Source: an uncultured Chlorobiota bacterium (GTDB taxonomy: Bacteria > Bacteroidota > Bacteroidia > Bacteroidales > JAADGE01). Taken from it: a stretch of 17,746 nt of DNA. Both the position numbers and the translations under genes were made by a program. Shown here piece after piece: positions 8,243 to 16,863 of the stretch (the stretch's first letter is position 1; every line of letters begins with the position of its first letter). The stretch is taken from the NCBI GenBank assembly GCA_947311125.1, contig CAMZKI010000303.1:1-17746 (forward strand), given 5' to 3'. The notes under the pieces are model-generated. The model worked only from the letters and a program-made list of their open reading frames with translations, searched no databases and had not been told where the DNA came from.

Positions 8243-8887
8243 ATGAAACAACTGTTCAAAGATAATAAAGCGTTTATAATTCCCTATATATCAGTATTAT
8301 TGATAGTATCTGCAGTTTTATTGTATTTTGACAAAGCTGAAATACATATTTTTATTAATTCATTTCATAATAATTTCTTTGATATTTTTTTTAAATATTG
8401 GACATATCTCGGCGACGGTATATTTTCTGCAGTTTTTGTTGTTTTATTGCTTTTTATAAGTTACAGAAAAGCTTTAATTTCCGCCGTTTCTCTGATTTTA
8501 ACCGGTTTGGTTATCCAAATATTAAAACATTATGTGTATTTCGGAAATTACCGCCCTGTTATGTATTTTAAGACTGAATATGAAGGAAATTATAAATTAC
8601 ATTTGATTGAAGGAACTGAACCGGCAAATTTCTTCTCTTTTCCTTCCGGGCATACAGCCGCAGCTTTTGTTATTTTCTTTTTATCGGCAATATTCGTAAA
8701 AAATAGATACCTCAAATTTATTTTTTTTATATCGGCTTTTTTGGTAGGATACTCAAGGGTATATTTGTCTTGGCATTTTGTGGGAGATACTGTTGCGGGT
8801 TCACTGACAGGTTTCATTATCGTATTAATTACTGTGTCTTTTATTTCAAAAAACATAAAATCAGATAGCTCATTATTAAAAAAGTAA
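8243..8887 (+). CDS. PAP2-family integral membrane phosphatase
   Basis: This is a 214-residue protein with about six hydrophobic segments (for example 11-28, 57-73, 78-94, 138-152, 158-170 and 183-202). The three PAP2 phosphatase motifs are present: K95...R104-P105, PSGH at 134-137, and SRVYLSWHFVGD at 171-182 with His178 and Asp182. The spacing in motif 1 is K-x8-RP, wider than the textbook K-x6-RP. Family members dephosphorylate phosphatidic acid, phosphatidylglycerol phosphate, undecaprenyl pyrophosphate or lipid A, and the sequence does not decide between these. It is first in a likely transcript with citF, which starts 36 bases after its stop. Confidence 0.93.
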   Translation: MKQLFKDNKAFIIPYISVLLIVSAVLLYFDKAEIHIFINSFHNNFFDIFFKYWTYLGDGIFSAVFVVLLLFISYRKALISAVSLILTGLVIQILKHYVYFGNYRPVMYFKTEYEGNYKLHLIEGTEPANFFSFPSGHTAAAFVIFFLSAIFVKNRYLKFIFFISAFLVGYSRVYLSWHFVGDTVAGSLTGFIIVLITVSFISKNIKSDSSLLKK

Positions 8888-8923
8888 CAAAAATATATTT
8901 CATAAAAACTAATATTATTTGAT

Positions 8924-10474
8924 ATGCCAAAACTCATTAAAAATGCAGCAGGAAGATTGGTTCCGACAGAAATTAACGGAGAAAAACATATTCCGTATAA
9001 AGGTGTGGGAAAATACAAGCCCGAACGCAGAAAACATGCTCCGAAAATACCTACTAATGCTAATTATCCTCTTGACGGAAATAAACAAGTTGCAAACCTT
9101 AAAGAAGCATTGATAAAAGCCGGCTTAAAAGACGGAATGACCATTTCGTCTCATCATCATTTCAGAAACGGCGACTTAGTAATGAATCAAGTGTTTGATA
9201 TTGCCAAAGAGCTGGGTGTTAAAAATTTACGATGGTTTCCTTCAGCATCTTTCCCTTGCCACGAGCATATTATACCGTATCTTGAAGACGGAACAATTCA
9301 CCATATTGAAGGCAGTATGAACGGACCTTTAGGACGATTTACTTCTGAGGGCAGAATGAAAGGAACTGCAATACTGCGTTCACACGGCGGCAGATATCAA
9401 GCTGTACAGGATGGTGAAGTAAAAATAGACATAGCAATTATAGCTGCCGGAACAGCAGACCCGTTTGGTAACGCAAACGGACTTAACGGACCGTCGGCAA
9501 GCGGACTGCTCGGTTTTGCTCTTGCCGATTCGCAATATGCCGATAAGGTTATTGTCGTAACTGATAATCTAATACCTTTTCCTTGTATTCCGTGGCAAAT
9601 ACAGGGAAACTACGTTGATTATGTTGTAAAAGTAGATAAAGCAGGCGACCCGGATAAAATAGTTTCCGGAACTACGCAAATTACAAAAAGCCCCGACAGA
9701 TTGTTGCTTGCCGAGATGACGGCAAAATTTTGCGAAACTGCAGGGATTATAAAAGACGGTTTTTCTTTTCAAACAGGTGCAGGCGGGACTTCTCTTGCCG
9801 TAAGCAAATACTTTGGTGATATAATGCGGAATAAAGGAATAAAAGCTCGTTTTGCCAGAGGCGGAAGCAACAAATATCTTGTCGAAATGCTTGAAGAAGG
9901 TTTAATTGAGTATATTCTTGACGGCCAAACTTTTGACCTCGAAGGCGTTCGCTCAATGAGAGAAAATCCTAATCATACATGGACAAGTCCGTTTACCAGC
10001 TACAATTATCACAACAAGGGAAATTTTGCCGGCATGGTAGATGTTGTTATTCTCGGTGCTACCGAAGTTGACGTAAACTTTAACGGCAATGTAGTTACAC
10101 ATTCCGACGGTTTATTAATGCACGGAATAGGCGGTTGGCAAAACTGTTTGTTCAGCAAAACGGTAATACTCCCCTTGCCTCTTTTCCGTAATCGTATACC
10201 CGTTATTGTTGACGAAGTTACTACTCTTGTCGGTCCGGGCGAATTAATAGACGTAATTGTTACCGAAAGAGGTATTGCAATTAACCCTCTGCGTAAAGAT
10301 TTAATTGAAGCAAGTAAAAATTCCGGCTTACCGATAAAGAACATAGAAGAATTAAAAGACGAAGCCGAAAAAATATGCGGAAAACCTCAAAAACCTGAGT
10401 TCTCCGATGAAATTATCGCTGCAATAAAATGGGTTGACGGAACCGTAATAGATGTTGTAAGGAAATTGAAATAA
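8924..10474 (+). CDS. citF: citrate lyase alpha subunit (citrate:acetyl-ACP transferase)
   Basis: This is a 516-residue protein that resembles CitF of enteric bacteria along its length. Matching blocks include KDGMTISSHHHFRNGD (about 69-84), LRSHGGRYQAVQDGE (about 151-165), DPFGNANGLNGPS (about 179-191), IVKVDKAGDP-like residues, FQTGAGGTSLAV and the C-terminal GIAINP. In the citrate lyase complex this subunit moves citrate onto the acyl-carrier gamma subunit in place of acetate. It needs CitD (gamma), CitE (beta) and the prosthetic-group enzymes CitC, CitX and CitG, and none of these is in this window. It may therefore be an orphan subunit, act with partners encoded elsewhere, or serve as a different CoA transferase. 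The first 45 residues are basic and polar. No promoter is evident in the 36-base gap after the PAP2 gene. Confidence 0.9.
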   Translation: MPKLIKNAAGRLVPTEINGEKHIPYKGVGKYKPERRKHAPKIPTNANYPLDGNKQVANLKEALIKAGLKDGMTISSHHHFRNGDLVMNQVFDIAKELGVKNLRWFPSASFPCHEHIIPYLEDGTIHHIEGSMNGPLGRFTSEGRMKGTAILRSHGGRYQAVQDGEVKIDIAIIAAGTADPFGNANGLNGPSASGLLGFALADSQYADKVIVVTDNLIPFPCIPWQIQGNYVDYVVKVDKAGDPDKIVSGTTQITKSPDRLLLAEMTAKFCETAGIIKDGFSFQTGAGGTSLAVSKYFGDIMRNKGIKARFARGGSNKYLVEMLEEGLIEYILDGQTFDLEGVRSMRENPNHTWTSPFTSYNYHNKGNFAGMVDVVILGATEVDVNFNGNVVTHSDGLLMHGIGGWQNCLFSKTVILPLPLFRNRIPVIVDEVTTLVGPGELIDVIVTERGIAINPLRKDLIEASKNSGLPIKNIEELKDEAEKICGKPQKPEFSDEIIAAIKWVDGTVIDVVRKLK

Positions 10475-10566
10475 ATTTTTATCTGTTTCATAAAATTAAG
10501 AGTAAATAAAATATAACAAAACTAATATATGTGAGCATCTGATAAGCGGAAATAAAACCATATAAA

Positions 10567-13092
10567 ATGCCTAAAATTTTACTTTATTTAGGTCTTACAG
10601 TTTTAAATTTAAACATTGCCTTCTCAGCTGTTGTTTCAGGCAGAATCAGTGATGAAGAAGGCAATCCCCTACCCTTTGCCTCTGTTTTTGTAAAAAATTC
10701 ATCCTCAGGGGTTTCGACAGATTTTGAAGGGCGTTATTTTTTAGAATTACCTCCCGGAACATATCTGCTTGTTTATTCGTTTTTAGGATATGAAGATATT
10801 GAGAAACTTATTGAAATAAGAGAAAAACAACATTTAATTATTGACATAAAATTAAAAAAAAACATTTCGGCTATCGGTGAGGTTGAGATTGTTGCAAATA
10901 AAACAGACAGAGCAAAAAAAATTATGTCGATGGTTCGGCAAAACAGAAAGTATTTTCTGAATAAGGTTGAAAATTACAAATGCAGGATATATGCCAAAAC
11001 TTCTTTTGAAAAAGAATACAAAACTGAAAATACTTTGTTTGCCGGCAATGCTAAAAACGAAACGAATGAACTGATTATAAAAAAGGACAGGTTAAACCTT
11101 ACGGAGTATATTGCCGATGTTTTCTTCAAAAAACCGAACTTGTTTAAACAAAACATTATTGCATACCATAATTTTTCCGGAGAAAAACCTCCGGGAAGAT
11201 CAGTAAGTATGCGTGCAGGAATTGAAGACAACGATATTACTCCTAAGCAATATGCGGCAAAAAATCCATACCTGTTTGATATAGACAATATTATAAGCTC
11301 TTTTAACTTCTATAAAAATCTGATACATATTCCGCAGTTATGCAATCAACCGCTTAAATCTCCTATTGCTGCAGGTTCGTTATTGACATATAGATACGAA
11401 TATATCGAGAGTTTTAACGAAAACGGCAAGAAAATTCACAAAATTAAAGTTACCCCCTTGAATAAAACCGATGCTTTATTTTTCGGAAATATTTATATTG
11501 AAGACGTCTCGTGGGCTTTAGTTGCCGCTGATTTGTTTATTAACGAAAAATCATTGATGCTTTATAAAAATTTCAGAATTATTATTAATTACGAAAATTT
11601 TAATGATGATGCCTACCTCCCGGAAAAAATAAATATTGTATATACTGCAAAACACGGAAAAAACTTAATTCTCGGTGAAACCAAAATAAAATATAAAGAT
11701 TATGCTGTTAATCAGGAAATTGATAAAAAAATATTTAATAATGAAGTTAAAACTTTTGCGGATAATGCATATGAAAAAGATTCCGTATTTTGGAGTAATA
11801 ATCGTCTTTTTGCTCTGAAACCGGAAGAACTGAAATATATTTCAAAAACAGACAGTTTGCAAAAATATTACAGAAGTAATGAATTTCTTTACAAGCAAGA
11901 CTCAATTTTTAACAGACTGTATTGGTATACTCCCCTTGCAGGCTGGGGACGAAAAAATCATTATAAAGGAACGGAATTTCGCACGGGCGGCATTTTAGAG
12001 CAAATAGTTCCTTTCGGTATAGGAGGTTACAGGCATAAATTGCCGCTTTATTTTAACAAAGAATTTAAAAACGGAATGCTGCTTGAAACAACTGAAAGTA
12101 TTGACTACGGTTTTAATAATAACGACCTGAAAGGAAAACTGGGTATCGGTTTAACTTATTACCCTAAAAAATTTATTCGCACTTTTATTGATGTCGGTAA
12201 TACATACGAATTAATAAATAATTATGCATCCTTGGAACAAATTTTCAGCAGAAGTAATTATGTTAATACAAAATCAATAAGAATAAGGCAAAGAATAGAA
12301 ATCGTAAACGGACTTTTCGCCGAATTTACATTTTTATACTCAGACCAAAACTCCATAAATAACTTAAAACTTTCAAAATGGTCGGAATATGTTTTCGGGG
12401 AATTAAATGAACCCATTGATTTTGAAAGGTATATAAAAAGTGAAATAAAACTCACATTCAAATACAGGATAAATCAAAAATACATTATTGACAGAAATAA
12501 AAAAATAATTACAGGAATGGATTATCCTGAAATAAATTTTACATACAGAAAAGGTATTCCTGATATTTTCGGCAGTGAGGTAAATTTTAAATATATTGAA
12601 GCAGGTGCAAAAGCTGAACACAAACTTGCCGGTTTCGGGTCGTTTCGTTGGCAAGTTTCTGCAGGTATATTTACAGATAAATCAAATTTAAGAGTTTTGG
12701 AATATAAATATTTCAGAGGTTCCGATGTATACTTTTTCTCAGACCCTTTAAGGTCGTTTCAACTGCTTGGGCCCACGCTTTTTACGAATAATGAGTTTTT
12801 TACGGCTAATTACATACATCATTTTAACGGTGCTGTTTTAAACAAAATTCCGGGTATAAATTTTCTGAAACTCTCTGTCGCTGCCGGAGCCGGAACAATT
12901 AGTATGCCGTCTGAAGCGTTTTATCATTTTGAAATGTTTTCCGGCTTGGAAAAAGTTTTCCGCATAAGAGGCGACCTTTTTCGCTTCGGAATTTATGCCG
13001 TAACCGCTGACAACACACTTTCAAATCTTGACATTACCCTTAAATTCGGAATAAGCTTTTTTAATTCTTATACCAAAAAATGGACATATTAA
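10567..13092 (+). CDS. outer-membrane protein with carboxypeptidase-regulatory-like plug and DUF5686 barrel
   Basis: This is an 841-residue protein. It starts with a signal peptide (hydrophobic residues 4-20, cut near A19-A21), then a CarboxypepD_reg-like beta-sandwich (about 22-95, with GRISDEEGNPLPFASVFV, FEGRYFLELPPGTYLL and SFLGYE). The rest matches the long DUF5686 type, with alternating hydrophobic strands rich in Tyr and Phe and a C-terminal aromatic residue (ending KKWTY), as expected of an outer-membrane beta-barrel. Such proteins are common in Bacteroidota and are found near nutrient-uptake genes. There is no TonB box or SusD partner here, so a role in polysaccharide uptake is not supported. 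It starts 92 bases after citF, with no clear terminator between them. The function is not known. Confidence 0.85.
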   Translation: MPKILLYLGLTVLNLNIAFSAVVSGRISDEEGNPLPFASVFVKNSSSGVSTDFEGRYFLELPPGTYLLVYSFLGYEDIEKLIEIREKQHLIIDIKLKKNISAIGEVEIVANKTDRAKKIMSMVRQNRKYFLNKVENYKCRIYAKTSFEKEYKTENTLFAGNAKNETNELIIKKDRLNLTEYIADVFFKKPNLFKQNIIAYHNFSGEKPPGRSVSMRAGIEDNDITPKQYAAKNPYLFDIDNIISSFNFYKNLIHIPQLCNQPLKSPIAAGSLLTYRYEYIESFNENGKKIHKIKVTPLNKTDALFFGNIYIEDVSWALVAADLFINEKSLMLYKNFRIIINYENFNDDAYLPEKINIVYTAKHGKNLILGETKIKYKDYAVNQEIDKKIFNNEVKTFADNAYEKDSVFWSNNRLFALKPEELKYISKTDSLQKYYRSNEFLYKQDSIFNRLYWYTPLAGWGRKNHYKGTEFRTGGILEQIVPFGIGGYRHKLPLYFNKEFKNGMLLETTESIDYGFNNNDLKGKLGIGLTYYPKKFIRTFIDVGNTYELINNYASLEQIFSRSNYVNTKSIRIRQRIEIVNGLFAEFTFLYSDQNSINNLKLSKWSEYVFGELNEPIDFERYIKSEIKLTFKYRINQKYIIDRNKKIITGMDYPEINFTYRKGIPDIFGSEVNFKYIEAGAKAEHKLAGFGSFRWQVSAGIFTDKSNLRVLEYKYFRGSDVYFFSDPLRSFQLLGPTLFTNNEFFTANYIHHFNGAVLNKIPGINFLKLSVAAGAGTISMPSEAFYHFEMFSGLEKVFRIRGDLFRFGIYAVTADNTLSNLDITLKFGISFFNSYTKKWTY

Positions 13093-13108
13093 ATTTTAAA
13101 TAAATAAG

Positions 13109-15958
13109 TTAATTTTTAAACTTTTCTTTCAAATACTCACCCGTATAAGATTTTTTGCATTTAATAAGCCCCTCCGGAGTTCCGGAGAAAATAAGATATC
13201 CGCCTTTGTTTCCGCCTTCAGGTCCGAGGTCAATTACATAGTCTGCAGATTTAATGACTTCTGAATTATGTTCTGTAATTATAATTGTATTCCCTCTGTC
13301 AACAAGAGCATTGAAAGATTGAAGAAGTTTGTTTATGTCGTGAAAATGCAAGCCTGTCGTAGGTTCGTCAAAAATAAACAATGTTTTCTTTTGAGCTTTT
13401 TCTTTACTTAAAAAAGATGCAAGTTTAACTCTTTGGCTTTCGCCTCCGCTAAGAGTATTTGAAGATTGCCCGAGTTTAACATATGAGAGCCCTACGTCAA
13501 TCAGCGGTTTTATTTGCTGTGCAATTCTTTTTGTTTCTTTATTTTCTGAAAAAAAGTTAAATGCTTCTTTTACAGTTAACTCAAGGATGTCATATATGTT
13601 TTTATTTCTGTATGTTACGTCTAAAACTTCGTCTTTAAAACGTTTCCCTTTACATTCTTCACAAACCAAATGCACATCAGCCATAAATTGCATTTCAACG
13701 GTTATTTCTCCTTCTCCGTTGCAGGCTTCACAGCGTCCGCCGTCAACATTAAATGAAAAGTGCGAAGGCTTAAAACCGTTAATTTTGGATAATTGTTGCG
13801 AAGCAAAAAGTTTTCTTATATCATCAAATGCCTTAATGTAAATAACCGGATTTGAACGTGAAGATTTTCCTATAGGATTTTGACTTACAAATTCTACATT
13901 GTCAATTTGCTTTAAATCTCCGGTTATTTCAGCATAATTTCCCGGTTTTCTTCCGTAATCGTTAATTTCTCTCATTAATGCAGGATATAACACATCGCTT
14001 ATCAGCGAAGATTTTCCGGAACCGCTTACTCCGGTAACTGCTGTTATAGTATTTAAGGGAAATTTAACCGAAATATTTTTCAGATTATTGTGAGTAACAC
14101 CTATAAGCTCAATAAACCTGGCAGAAGTCCTTCGTCTTTCAGGTAACGGAATTTTCAGTTCTCTGCGGAGATATTTTGCAGTATATGATTTTTTCGCAAT
14201 ATCATTATTTTGTATAATATCATTATATGTTCCGTAAAAAACAATCTCTCCGCCATGAACTCCCGCACCCGGTCCTATATCTAATATTTTGTCTGCCGAT
14301 TTGATTATATCTTCATCGTGCTCAACAACAATCACGGTATTCCCTATATCTCTAAGCTGTTTCAGAATTTTAATGAGCCTGTCTGTGTCTTTCGGATGCA
14401 GCCCGATGCTCGGCTCGTCAAGTATGTATAACGCCCCCTCCAGACTGCTGCCGAGTGAGCTTGCTAAATTTATTCTCTGCGATTCTCCTCCGGATAATGT
14501 TGATGACAGGCGATTCAATGTCAAATAGGATAAGCCTGTATCAATAAGATATTGTAAGCGATTTTTGATTTCTGTCAATAAGCGTTCAGAAGTTTTATGT
14601 TGGAATTCAGACAATTGCAGGTTATCAAAAAATTCTTTTAACTCAATTATTGAAATATTTACGAGGTCACTGATTGATTTTCCGCCTATTTTAACATAAG
14701 ACGCCTCTTTTTTAAGCCTTGTTCCTCCGCATTCGCGACAAACGGTTTTTCCTCTGAATCGTGAAAGCATCACGCGATATTGAATTTTTCTGCTTTTCTT
14801 CTCTATTTTTTCAAAAAAGGGAAAAATGCCTAAAATTTCTTTGTTCCCTTCCCACAATATTTTTTTATCGTTTTCAGAAAGTTCAAAATACGGTTTGTGA
14901 ACAGGAAAATTATATTTTGAAGCCTTTTCAATAAAACGGTCTTTATACCAACTCATTTTTTCACCTCTCCAACAAGCAACAGCCTCCTGATATACAGATA
15001 AAGTTTTATTCGGAACAACCAAATCTTCGTCTATCCCCGTGGTTTTACCGAAACCTTCACAAACAGGACAAGCACCTACCGGGTTATTGAAATTAAACAT
15101 ATGAACTGAAGGAAGCTCAAAACGAATACCGTCTGCTTCAAATTTATCTGAAAATTCAGCCTCTTTAATTTTGTCATTTCCAAATACTTTTACTTTGCAA
15201 ACTCCTTTACCTTCATAGAATGCCGTTTGCACCGAATCAGAAATCCTGCCCAATCCGTCATCATTATAAGAAACTGATAATCTGTCAATAACAATATTTG
15301 CTGTTTCAGGTTTTTTGAGTTTGCTTTGTTTTATCAAGTCTTCTGTTTTTAATATAACATTATCAAACTCAACTCTTATAAAACCTTGTTTCTGTAATAT
15401 TTCTAATTGCTGCTTACAGGTTCTGTCATTTTTAACATGAAGAGGAGAAAGTATGAGTGCCCTTGTCCCTTCAGGAAACGATTTTAAAAAATTAACAACA
15501 TCTCTTACCGAATCTTTTTTTACTTTTTTACCGGAAACAGGTGAAAATGTCTCTCCTGCTCTTGCATATAAAAGTTTCAGGTAATCATAAATTTCTGTTG
15601 ACGTGCCGACCGTAGAACGCGGATTCCGGGTATTAACTTTTTGTTCAACCGCAATTGCCGGCGGAATACCTTTAATATAATCAACTTCGGGTTTATTAAG
15701 TTTTCCGAGAAATTGACGGGCATAAGAAGATAAACTTTCGACATATCTGCGTTGTCCTTCTGCATAAAGTGTATCAAATGCAAGCGAAGACTTTCCTGAC
15801 CCGGATAAACCCGTTATCACAATTAACTTATCGCGTTCTGCCGAAAGGTTTATATTTTTCAGATTGTGAACACGAACTCCTTTAAGCTCAATATTTTCTG
15901 AAAACAACTCGTTTTTTTTGTTCTGTTTTGCTTTATTTTTTACAGTATTTTTCGGCAC
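13109..15958 (-). CDS. uvrA: excinuclease ABC subunit A (UvrA)
   Basis: UvrA is the dimeric ABC-type ATPase that scans DNA for lesions and loads UvrB. The 949-residue length is normal for the family. Two nucleotide-binding domains are complete: Walker A at 50-57 (GLSGSGKS) and 643-650 (GVSGSGKS), signature LSGGES at 488-493 and 836-841, and Walker B with DEP at about 512-516 and 862-866. The second zinc module is intact (Cys743, Cys746, Cys766, Cys769). In the first module only the second cysteine pair is present (Cys297, Cys300); the region where the first pair is expected reads FEADGIRFE. Lysine-rich residues 1-15 precede the conserved start of the protein. The stop is 16 bases from the convergent DUF5686 gene. 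A -7-like element lies 30 bases upstream of the ATG. Confidence 0.98.
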   Translation of the reverse strand: MPKNTVKNKAKQNKKNELFSENIELKGVRVHNLKNINLSAERDKLIVITGLSGSGKSSLAFDTLYAEGQRRYVESLSSYARQFLGKLNKPEVDYIKGIPPAIAVEQKVNTRNPRSTVGTSTEIYDYLKLLYARAGETFSPVSGKKVKKDSVRDVVNFLKSFPEGTRALILSPLHVKNDRTCKQQLEILQKQGFIRVEFDNVILKTEDLIKQSKLKKPETANIVIDRLSVSYNDDGLGRISDSVQTAFYEGKGVCKVKVFGNDKIKEAEFSDKFEADGIRFELPSVHMFNFNNPVGACPVCEGFGKTTGIDEDLVVPNKTLSVYQEAVACWRGEKMSWYKDRFIEKASKYNFPVHKPYFELSENDKKILWEGNKEILGIFPFFEKIEKKSRKIQYRVMLSRFRGKTVCRECGGTRLKKEASYVKIGGKSISDLVNISIIELKEFFDNLQLSEFQHKTSERLLTEIKNRLQYLIDTGLSYLTLNRLSSTLSGGESQRINLASSLGSSLEGALYILDEPSIGLHPKDTDRLIKILKQLRDIGNTVIVVEHDEDIIKSADKILDIGPGAGVHGGEIVFYGTYNDIIQNNDIAKKSYTAKYLRRELKIPLPERRRTSARFIELIGVTHNNLKNISVKFPLNTITAVTGVSGSGKSSLISDVLYPALMREINDYGRKPGNYAEITGDLKQIDNVEFVSQNPIGKSSRSNPVIYIKAFDDIRKLFASQQLSKINGFKPSHFSFNVDGGRCEACNGEGEITVEMQFMADVHLVCEECKGKRFKDEVLDVTYRNKNIYDILELTVKEAFNFFSENKETKRIAQQIKPLIDVGLSYVKLGQSSNTLSGGESQRVKLASFLSKEKAQKKTLFIFDEPTTGLHFHDINKLLQSFNALVDRGNTIIITEHNSEVIKSADYVIDLGPEGGNKGGYLIFSGTPEGLIKCKKSYTGEYLKEKFKN

Positions 15959-15987
15959 AAAAATTGCGATTTAAATTTTTAAAGTTG

Positions 15988-15995
15988 CAAATTTA
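15988..15995 (-). promoter_or_regulatory. putative -7 promoter element (TAnnTTTG) for uvrA
   Basis: On the minus strand the string TAAATTTG, followed by C, matches TAnnTTTG and lies about 30 bases before the uvrA ATG, the same spacing as at the protease gene. A TTTG (16014-16011, minus strand) lies 15 bases upstream, closer than the usual 19-21. That TTTG is inside the left arm of the inverted repeat at 15999-16055. Confidence 0.5.
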
Positions 15996-15998
15996 ATG

Positions 15999-16055
15999 AT
16001 ATGCACTTATCAAAAAATATTTTTTTTTAATGAAATTTATTTGATATTTGCATAT
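15999..16055. repeat. interrupted inverted repeat in the uvrA/sigma divergent region
   Basis: The arms are 15999-16014 (ATATGCACTTATCAAA) and 16040-16055 (TTTGATATTTGCATAT). They are complementary at 14 of 16 positions, with a 25-base AT-rich spacer. The arm starts are 41 bases apart, about four helical turns. Read outward, each strand carries TTTGATAnnTGCATAT pointing at its own gene (uvrA on minus, sigma factor on plus). It could be a two-site operator or a duplicated promoter half. No regulator is identified. Confidence 0.6.
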
Positions 16056-16145
16056 ACGATTACTTAAAACTTGCTTATTTTTATTAACTAAAATCTCTGC
16101 CTATAGCAAAATTCTACTTTTATTTAATCAAAATAGAAGAATGCT

Positions 16146-16736
16146 ATGAAAACTAAACTCAAAGACAAAGAGCTTGTAAAGCAATTTATGAGCGGGGATA
16201 CTTTTGCACTCGAAACACTTATAAACAGACACAAAGACCGCGTTTACACTTATATCTTATTTATTGTTAAAAATGAGAAATTAGCTGAGGATATTTTCCA
16301 GGATACTTTTATAAAAGTAATCAAATCTTTACGAAAAGGAAGATATAACGAACAAGGCATTTTTGTTTCATGGGTAATACGTATTGCTCATAATCTTACA
16401 ATTGACTATTTCAGAAAGCAGTCTCGAATGCCGACTTATTCTAATGACGAAAATCCGGATATTGATATTTTTAACTCCCAAAAATTTGCGGAAGCTACAA
16501 TTGAGGAAGATATAATTAAGGATCAAATTGCATCAGAAATTCGCCGATTAGTTGATATATTACCTGATGAACAAAGAGAGGTTGTTTTGCTGCGCCATTT
16601 CGGTAATTTAAGTTTTAAAGAAATTGCAGAACAAACAGACGTGAGTATTAATACAGCTCTCGGCAGAATGAGATATGCACTTATTAATTTGCGAAAGCTT
16701 ATTGAAGAAAAGAAACTGAATCTTTCGGTTATGTAA
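16146..16736 (+). CDS. sigma-70 family (ECF-type) RNA polymerase sigma factor
   Basis: This is a 196-residue sigma factor. Region 2 spans about residues 22-92, with the -10 recognition helix around DIFQDTFIKV...FVSWVIRIAHNLTIDYFRKQ. Region 4 spans about 132-185, with a helix-turn-helix (LSFKEIAEQTDVSINTALGRMRYAL) for the -35 element. Regions 1 and 3 are absent, which is the ECF layout. It directs RNA polymerase to a specific promoter set that cannot be read from here. No anti-sigma factor follows: the next gene is a small membrane protein beyond a strong terminator, and its sequence lacks recognisable anti-sigma features. The ATG at 16146 fits the start of region 2 and is partly held in a predicted leader hairpin. 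Confidence 0.93.
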   Translation: MKTKLKDKELVKQFMSGDTFALETLINRHKDRVYTYILFIVKNEKLAEDIFQDTFIKVIKSLRKGRYNEQGIFVSWVIRIAHNLTIDYFRKQSRMPTYSNDENPDIDIFNSQKFAEATIEEDIIKDQIASEIRRLVDILPDEQREVVLLRHFGNLSFKEIAEQTDVSINTALGRMRYALINLRKLIEEKKLNLSVM

Positions 16737-16767
16737 AAATCGGGGGTAATATTGTTTATTTAAAAGG

Positions 16768-16796
16768 TTGCTTGTATTTTTACAAGCAATTTTTTT
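16768..16796 (+). terminator. intrinsic terminator after the sigma factor gene
   Basis: A perfect 9-bp stem (TTGCTTGTA / TACAAGCAA) with a TTTT loop is followed by seven T residues (16790-16796). It begins 31 bases after the sigma stop codon and should separate that gene from the downstream membrane gene. Confidence 0.9.
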
Positions 16797-16863
16797 GATA
16801 AAAATAAGGATTTCCCGCCTAAATATTTATTTTTGTTGATTGTCTTTGTATAAACAAATTTTT

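Noticed and set aside
10475..10566. Promoter or terminator in the gap between citF and the DUF5686 gene
   Set aside because: No TAnnTTTG element and no convincing hairpin with a T-run was seen.
13093..13130. Possible terminator between the DUF5686 gene and uvrA
   Set aside because: Only a 5-bp stem (AAGTT/AACTT) can be formed, which is expected by chance in AT-rich sequence.
2690..15958. uvrA and uvrB as parts of one repair operon
   Set aside because: They are on the same strand but about 8.4 kb apart, with oppositely oriented genes between them, so they cannot share a simple transcript.
16840..16863. Upstream TTG start for the small membrane protein
   Set aside because: The ATG at 16864 directly precedes a normal membrane-protein start, and the TTG start would overlap the likely promoter region.
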